A DNA stretch of 64,000 nt from Sphingobacterium deserti (GTDB lineage: Bacteria; Bacteroidota; Bacteroidia; Sphingobacteriales; Sphingobacteriaceae), in the NCBI RefSeq assembly GCF_000757725.1, contig NZ_JJMU01000053.1, positions 1-64,000 on the forward strand, in the 5' to 3' direction. The translations under genes were made by a program, and so were the position numbers. Below the pieces are notes generated by a model that ran no database searches, was not told the origin of the DNA, and saw only the letters and a program-made list of their open reading frames with translations. The number at the start of each line of letters is the position of its first letter. Position 1 is the stretch's first letter. Shown one piece after another: positions 60,439 through 64,000 of the stretch.

Positions 60439-62100
60439 TTATTGCATTAAGACGCCAATATAATAGTTAAAGGTATCAATATGAAGGGCTTTGAGGTCTT
60501 CTGTTTTTATGGGTAATGTCTCGAATTTTGATGTCACTTCGTACCTTTTTAAGGTTTCACCCGCTATCCCTAAATGGATAGGCATTTTAAAATCCGGCGT
60601 TTCCGAAATCCATCGACACTGCAGCTGCCCATCGTTAGTTTTACGAACTTCCAGGACCGGGATACTCTTCCGTTGAACGTACTGTTCGAACACGCTGCTC
60701 AAGTCTAAACCCGATTCCTTGTTTACATACTGCACGATGTCACCATAGTCAACCGTCTTATGATAGAAATTCTCATTCAGTCCACGTAAAATGCGTCGCC
60801 AAACCTCATCATTATCAATTATCCTACGAATCATATTCATCAGAACACCGCCTTTCGGGTACATGTCGCCAGAGCCTTCTTTGTTAACGTGGTAGGGTCC
60901 TTGCATTGGCTTGTCATTCAGAATACCTTGACGATTACCGTGCACATAGGCCAAGCTGGCATCCTTTCCATAGTGGTAGTCTATAAATAATGCTTCCGAA
61001 TAGTTCGTGAAGCTTTCATGGATCCACATGTCAGCGAGATCATTTGCGGTGATGTTATTACCAAACCATTCGTGACCGGATTCATGTACCACAATGAAAT
61101 CCCACTTTAAACCCCAGCCTGTTCCTGATGCATCTCTACCAAGGTAGCCATTTTGAAATTTATTGCCATAGGCTACGGCGCTTTGATGTTCCATCCCTAA
61201 GTGAGCCGTCTCTATTAGCTTGTAACCATCTTCGTAGAAAGGGTAGGGGCCAAACCAGTGCTCCAACGCATCGAGCGTTTGTTTTGCATTCTTTTGCAGA
61301 TGTGATATTTTCCCTTTATTTTCTTTTAGTACATAATAGTCCAAAGAAAGTGGGCCTTTCTCTCCTTGATATGTCTCGTTCACGTGTGTGTAGTCGCCGA
61401 TATTAAGGGCTATGTTATAGTTGTTAATTGGGTTGCGTACCTTCCAATCGTATCGTGTGTAGCCATTTTCCAATTTTTCAACGTTCTGTAGGCGCCCATT
61501 AGAAACATTCATCAGTCCATTCGGTACAGATACAGATACCAGCATACTATCCACCTCATCGGATTGATGGTCTTTATTTGGCCACCATACGCTTGCCCCC
61601 AGTCCTTGGCAGGCGGTAGCTACCCAAGGTCTTCCATTGCTGTCCGTTTTCCAATCAAAACCGCCATCCCATGGAGCGCGTGTTGCCGCTACAGGATGAC
61701 CGGAGTAATAAACAGTGAATGAATCTGTTTTTCCCTTTTCAATAGTTGATGGAAAGTCAACGAACACTGCATTATAGGATCTTTCAAATGCTAGTGTTTT
61801 GCCATGAAACTTAACACTATCGACGGAGAGATTCTCAAATAAATCGAATTGCAACCTATTAAAACTTTCCACTGCTCGAAATTGGAAAAGGTTGCTGCCC
61901 GAAATATAGCGGTTTTGTATATCAACTTTAACGTCTAAGTGATAATATTGGACATCATAGCAGGTGCGAAGCGGGGTAAGCATGCCCCGCAGCGAATCTG
62001 CTTTGTTAAAAAGTTCTTTCGCCTTCATCAGCTGCCCGTGAGCGGGCAAACAAAGCACAGAAAGGGTAGCAATGGCGTATAGTTGAATGATGTTTTTCAT
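60439..62100 (-). CDS. Exported M1-family aminopeptidase
   Basis: A zinc metallopeptidase trimming N-terminal residues of peptides in the periplasm. ATG at 62100 gives 553 residues with a signal peptide ending near AHGQ. The M1 motifs are the exopeptidase segment LGMEHQSAVAYG (GAMEN-like) and the zinc site VVHESGHEWFGNNITANDLADMWIHES, with HExxH and the distal Glu. The catalytic Tyr region (KGGVLMNMI) follows. It ends soon after the catalytic domain, so it lacks the long C-terminal ARM domain of classical members. Confidence 0.92.
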   Translation of the reverse strand: MKNIIQLYAIATLSVLCLPAHGQLMKAKELFNKADSLRGMLTPLRTCYDVQYYHLDVKVDIQNRYISGSNLFQFRAVESFNRLQFDLFENLSVDSVKFHGKTLAFERSYNAVFVDFPSTIEKGKTDSFTVYYSGHPVAATRAPWDGGFDWKTDSNGRPWVATACQGLGASVWWPNKDHQSDEVDSMLVSVSVPNGLMNVSNGRLQNVEKLENGYTRYDWKVRNPINNYNIALNIGDYTHVNETYQGEKGPLSLDYYVLKENKGKISHLQKNAKQTLDALEHWFGPYPFYEDGYKLIETAHLGMEHQSAVAYGNKFQNGYLGRDASGTGWGLKWDFIVVHESGHEWFGNNITANDLADMWIHESFTNYSEALFIDYHYGKDASLAYVHGNRQGILNDKPMQGPYHVNKEGSGDMYPKGGVLMNMIRRIIDNDEVWRRILRGLNENFYHKTVDYGDIVQYVNKESGLDLSSVFEQYVQRKSIPVLEVRKTNDGQLQCRWISETPDFKMPIHLGIAGETLKRYEVTSKFETLPIKTEDLKALHIDTFNYYIGVLMQ

Positions 62101-62124
62101 TGACGAATCTTTTCTCGGATGTTT

Positions 62125-62132
62125 CAAAGGTA
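62125..62132 (-). promoter_or_regulatory. Promoter box of the M1 peptidase gene
   Basis: TACCTTTG on the minus strand, 24 nt before the ATG at 62100. No clear -33 element. Confidence 0.45.
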
Positions 62133-62287
62133 AATATATAAAACGATGGACGAACTGTTGTTGTCAACGAGCATAATTTGGAAGATATCATAATAAGCCG
62201 AAGTTGGTATTCATAAAATGGTCGGAGAATATCTACATTATTAATTATTTAAAGGGGGGGAATAACCGTTTGTGAAGCTTAATGTGA

Positions 62288-62485
62288 GGAAAGTAGTTAT
62301 TTCTTGACATATGTTAAGTCGGAAAGTTTAATTTTCCTTTAGTTTTGGTTAACATAATTGAATTGATTTATGAGTGCATCCGATAATACTAAGCTTAAAG
62401 AGAAAAAAAACGGCTCTTTTGGGGGAAAGAAGAATACTGCAGTAAGGCAAAATAAGGAAGAACTATGGAAAGCTAGTTATTTCTT
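62288..62485. repeat. Imperfect direct repeat flanking the 48-aa ORF start
   Basis: GGAAAGTAGTTATTTCTT (62288-62305) recurs as GGAAAGCTAGTTATTTCTT (62467-62485), differing by one inserted base, about 180 nt apart. Too short to name; could reflect an old local duplication. Confidence 0.4.
62340..62347 (+). promoter_or_regulatory. Promoter box before the 48-aa ORF
   Basis: TAGTTTTG matches TAnnTTTG, 22 nt before the ATG at 62370. No good -33 element. Confidence 0.35.
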
Positions 62486-62516
62486 CCTCAATTTGCCATT
62501 CCGTCTCATGATATAA
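62370..62516 (+). CDS. Possible small basic protein, 48 aa
   Basis: A 48-codon ATG ORF in the 400-nt gap between the divergent M1 peptidase and the metallophosphoesterase. The product begins MSASDNTKLKEKKNGSFGGK, is Lys-rich, and ends in a more hydrophobic ELWKASYFFLNLPFRLMI. A -7 box precedes it. The stretch GGAAAG(C)TAGTTATTTCTT within it is also found upstream at 62288-62305. No family recognised; may be spurious. Confidence 0.35.
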   Translation: MSASDNTKLKEKKNGSFGGKKNTAVRQNKEELWKASYFFLNLPFRLMI

Positions 62517-62527
62517 ATTCGGTTGGA

Positions 62528-63265
62528 TTATATTTCGACGATAAAAAAATCTTTTTCCTGTTGGTGTTTTCGCAAAACAGGCAGAGCAACGTTGTATACG
62601 GCTAGATTATCCTTTAAGGATCCTTTCAACTGCCCAGCGTGGGCATGGCCGTGAAACACCGCGGATACCTGCCGCCTTACCAGCGGTTCTGCTAATAATG
62701 AAGAGCCTAGAAAGGGAAAGATTTCTACTGGTTCGCCCTGCACCGTTTCTGCTGTGGGTGAGTAGTGTAAAATTGCCACCTTCGGTATTTCTGGATACTC
62801 TTGCTCCAGTCTGGCCAGTGCTCTATCGAGCAGCATCGACTCGTTTACAGATTCCTGAACAAATGCTTTCATTGCGTCTTCACCAAACATGGATAGCATA
62901 TAGCGGTCGAAACCGCCACCGAATCCCTTTACGCCGGCGAATCCGGTATCTTTTATCACTACGGACTCTCCATCCAATAATTGGAAATTGCTCGTTGTCA
63001 ATGTTTGTCTGATCAATTTTTGACGGCCTTTTTCATGATCATGATTTCCTAGCACACCGACGGCAGGAATGTGTAGCGAAAGCAGTTCCTCCGCTAATAT
63101 CGCCGCTTCTTCTTCGTCTCCCGTATCTGTAAGATCTCCACAAATCAACAATACATCGGCTAGTTCTGAAATTTCTTCGAAGCAAGCTTTCCAAGCCCCC
63201 TTATCGTTGTTTTTAACATGGAGATCGCCTACTGCGGCAATTTTGATAGGTTCTCTTGTTGACAT
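62528..63265 (-). CDS. Metallophosphoesterase
   Basis: A 245-residue calcineurin-like phosphoesterase with a full metal site: AAVGDLHVK (D-x-H), LLICGDLTDTGD (GD), GVLGNHDHEKG (GNHD), AILHYSPTAE and VFHGHAHAGQ (GHxH). Cytoplasmic, no signal peptide. Substrate unknown; a 3',5'-cyclic nucleotide or other phosphodiester is typical. It begins 2 nt after the nucleotidyltransferase-like gene, so the two are co-transcribed and may work together. Confidence 0.9.
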   Translation of the reverse strand: MSTREPIKIAAVGDLHVKNNDKGAWKACFEEISELADVLLICGDLTDTGDEEEAAILAEELLSLHIPAVGVLGNHDHEKGRQKLIRQTLTTSNFQLLDGESVVIKDTGFAGVKGFGGGFDRYMLSMFGEDAMKAFVQESVNESMLLDRALARLEQEYPEIPKVAILHYSPTAETVQGEPVEIFPFLGSSLLAEPLVRRQVSAVFHGHAHAGQLKGSLKDNLAVYNVALPVLRKHQQEKDFFIVEI

Positions 63266-63267
63266 AA

Positions 63268-64000
63268 TTAAACTGTTTTTATTGTATATGATTTATAGTT
63301 CCACTCCCGTACATCCACTTGATACTGTGTTTGATCGATAAGTGGGCCACGACAAACCTTTTCGACGGGTGGTGGGAGGTCGTATTGCTCTTTGGCTCGT
63401 TGTAAAAGATCCATAAATAATTTTTGTGGGATGATTTCTGCATATTCTGATGGGTATACAAATTGGAACGATAGCAGCTGGCTTAACAACAGGTGCCAAT
63501 GTGCATCAATCCTAAAAAGTAGATGATCCCAGTCCAACTGCTTTCCATGCTTCAGGAGGGTATGGTTGATATCTGCGTTGTCATTGCGCTCTCTGTTTTG
63601 GACATAGAGTTTACACCATATTAATTCTTCTGCAGGAATGAACCGAACGGGAATATCAAGGAAATGTCCATCCGAAGCACGCGCATACCACGAGTCGTCG
63701 ACAGTGCAGATATGGTTTACACTATCGAAGATGATGTCGATATAGAAATCGTCCTTAAACACCTTTGCTAACCAACGCACGTCGGTGTTTTCCACCCTAT
63801 AGCCCTGCTCAGCAAAAAATTTCAATATTTGCACATACTCGGTGCTTTTACAAAATATATCAAGATCTTTTGTTTCCCGGAAAATACCGGTATAATGGAA
63901 CATAGCAAAAGCACCGCCCAGCATATAGGGAAGTTGGCTTTCATGAAGTTTTTGCAACGCTTCCTTGAAAAAAGCTTCAGTTGCTTTGTGGTCTATTTCT
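63268..64000 (-). CDS. Nucleotidyltransferase-like protein, N-terminus outside the window
   Basis: The reading frame continues to the window edge with EIDHKATEAFFKEALQKL before the first internal TTG start, so the gene is cut at its 5' end. The visible part has the minimal nucleotidyltransferase fold: YMLGGAFAMFHYTGIFRETKDLDIF, with GG and the D-x-D pair, then the FYIDIIFDS third carboxylate. VRFIPAEELIWCKLYVQNRERNDNADINHTLLK (in part) follows. It belongs to the broad AbiEii/NTP_transf_5-like group whose members modify RNA or are inactive. Its partner is the adjacent phosphoesterase. Confidence 0.75.
   Translation of the reverse strand, partial: EIDHKATEAFFKEALQKLHESQLPYMLGGAFAMFHYTGIFRETKDLDIFCKSTEYVQILKFFAEQGYRVENTDVRWLAKVFKDDFYIDIIFDSVNHICTVDDSWYARASDGHFLDIPVRFIPAEELIWCKLYVQNRERNDNADINHTLLKHGKQLDWDHLLFRIDAHWHLLLSQLLSFQFVYPSEYAEIIPQKLFMDLLQRAKEQYDLPPPVEKVCRGPLIDQTQYQVDVREWNYKSYTIKTV

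Noticed and set aside
1..64000. CRISPR arrays, tRNA or rRNA genes, prophage
   Set aside because: None seen on either strand: no regularly spaced repeats, no cloverleaf with CCA-type ends and no phage structural genes.

Overview
The window looks like a chromosomal segment of a Bacteroidota bacterium, most likely a Sphingobacteriaceae member (Sphingobacterium, Pedobacter or a relative). The reasons are a SusC/SusD pair, an S46 dipeptidyl-peptidase, DUF2851, DUF4199, DUF5606 and DUF1543 proteins, a DAHP synthase fused to chorismate mutase, a fused 2-oxoacid dehydrogenase E1 alpha/beta, and repeated promoters of the Bacteroidota type (TTTG, about 19 nt, TAnnTTTG). Most starts lack a Shine-Dalgarno sequence. 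No tRNA, rRNA, CRISPR array, prophage or intact insertion sequence was seen.

Layout. 0-3 kb: prmC and ribD diverge, followed by two unknown small proteins. 3-9 kb: an orphan SusC/SusD outer-membrane uptake pair. 9-14.4 kb: an Nramp metal transporter fused to a universal stress domain with an atypical SDR enzyme, a PPK2 kinase, a DUF2851 protein and an ankyrin protein. 14.4-21.6 kb: a probable small RNA, ubiX, then a block with a dihydroorotase-like protein that has lost metal ligands, an acidic unknown, DUF4199 and two glycosyltransferases, then a PhnP-like hydrolase. 21.6-27 kb: sbcD-sbcC-ispD and a SelW-like Rdx protein on the minus strand. 27-35 kb: esterase, radical SAM protein, DUF5606, cyclophilin, radC, deoxynucleoside kinase, trpS, mazG and DUF1543. 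35-41 kb: S46 peptidase, oxyR with a ClC channel, and riboflavin synthase. 41-42 kb: two tandem probable small RNAs, rlmH and a 45-residue membrane peptide. 42-46 kb: Nudix hydrolase, an unknown, and the E1 fusion. 46-51.7 kb: an aromatic amino acid operon (pheA, DAHP synthase/chorismate mutase, aroA, aroC, ROK kinase), all minus strand. 52-54.5 kb: EamA transporter, YigZ, nucleoside phosphorylase. 54.5-60.3 kb: the cell-shape operon mreB-mreC-mreD-PBP2-rodA. 60.4-64 kb: M1 peptidase, a small ORF, metallophosphoesterase and a nucleotidyltransferase cut by the window end.

Two regulatory observations stand out. First, the aromatic operon is preceded by an unannotated leader that reads as a complete ribosome-mediated attenuator: promoter, a 17-residue leader peptide with two Tyr-Phe-Tyr-Phe runs, a stop codon abutting an antiterminator strand, and a perfect 13-bp intrinsic terminator before pheA. 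Second, three short promoter-to-terminator units without ORFs (near 14.64, 41.08 and 41.24 kb) share a nonamer TAGGT[AT][GT]AT and a C-rich, anti-Shine-Dalgarno-like element, which suggests a small-RNA family. All functional statements come from reading the sequence and from recalled family knowledge; no database search or folding program was run.
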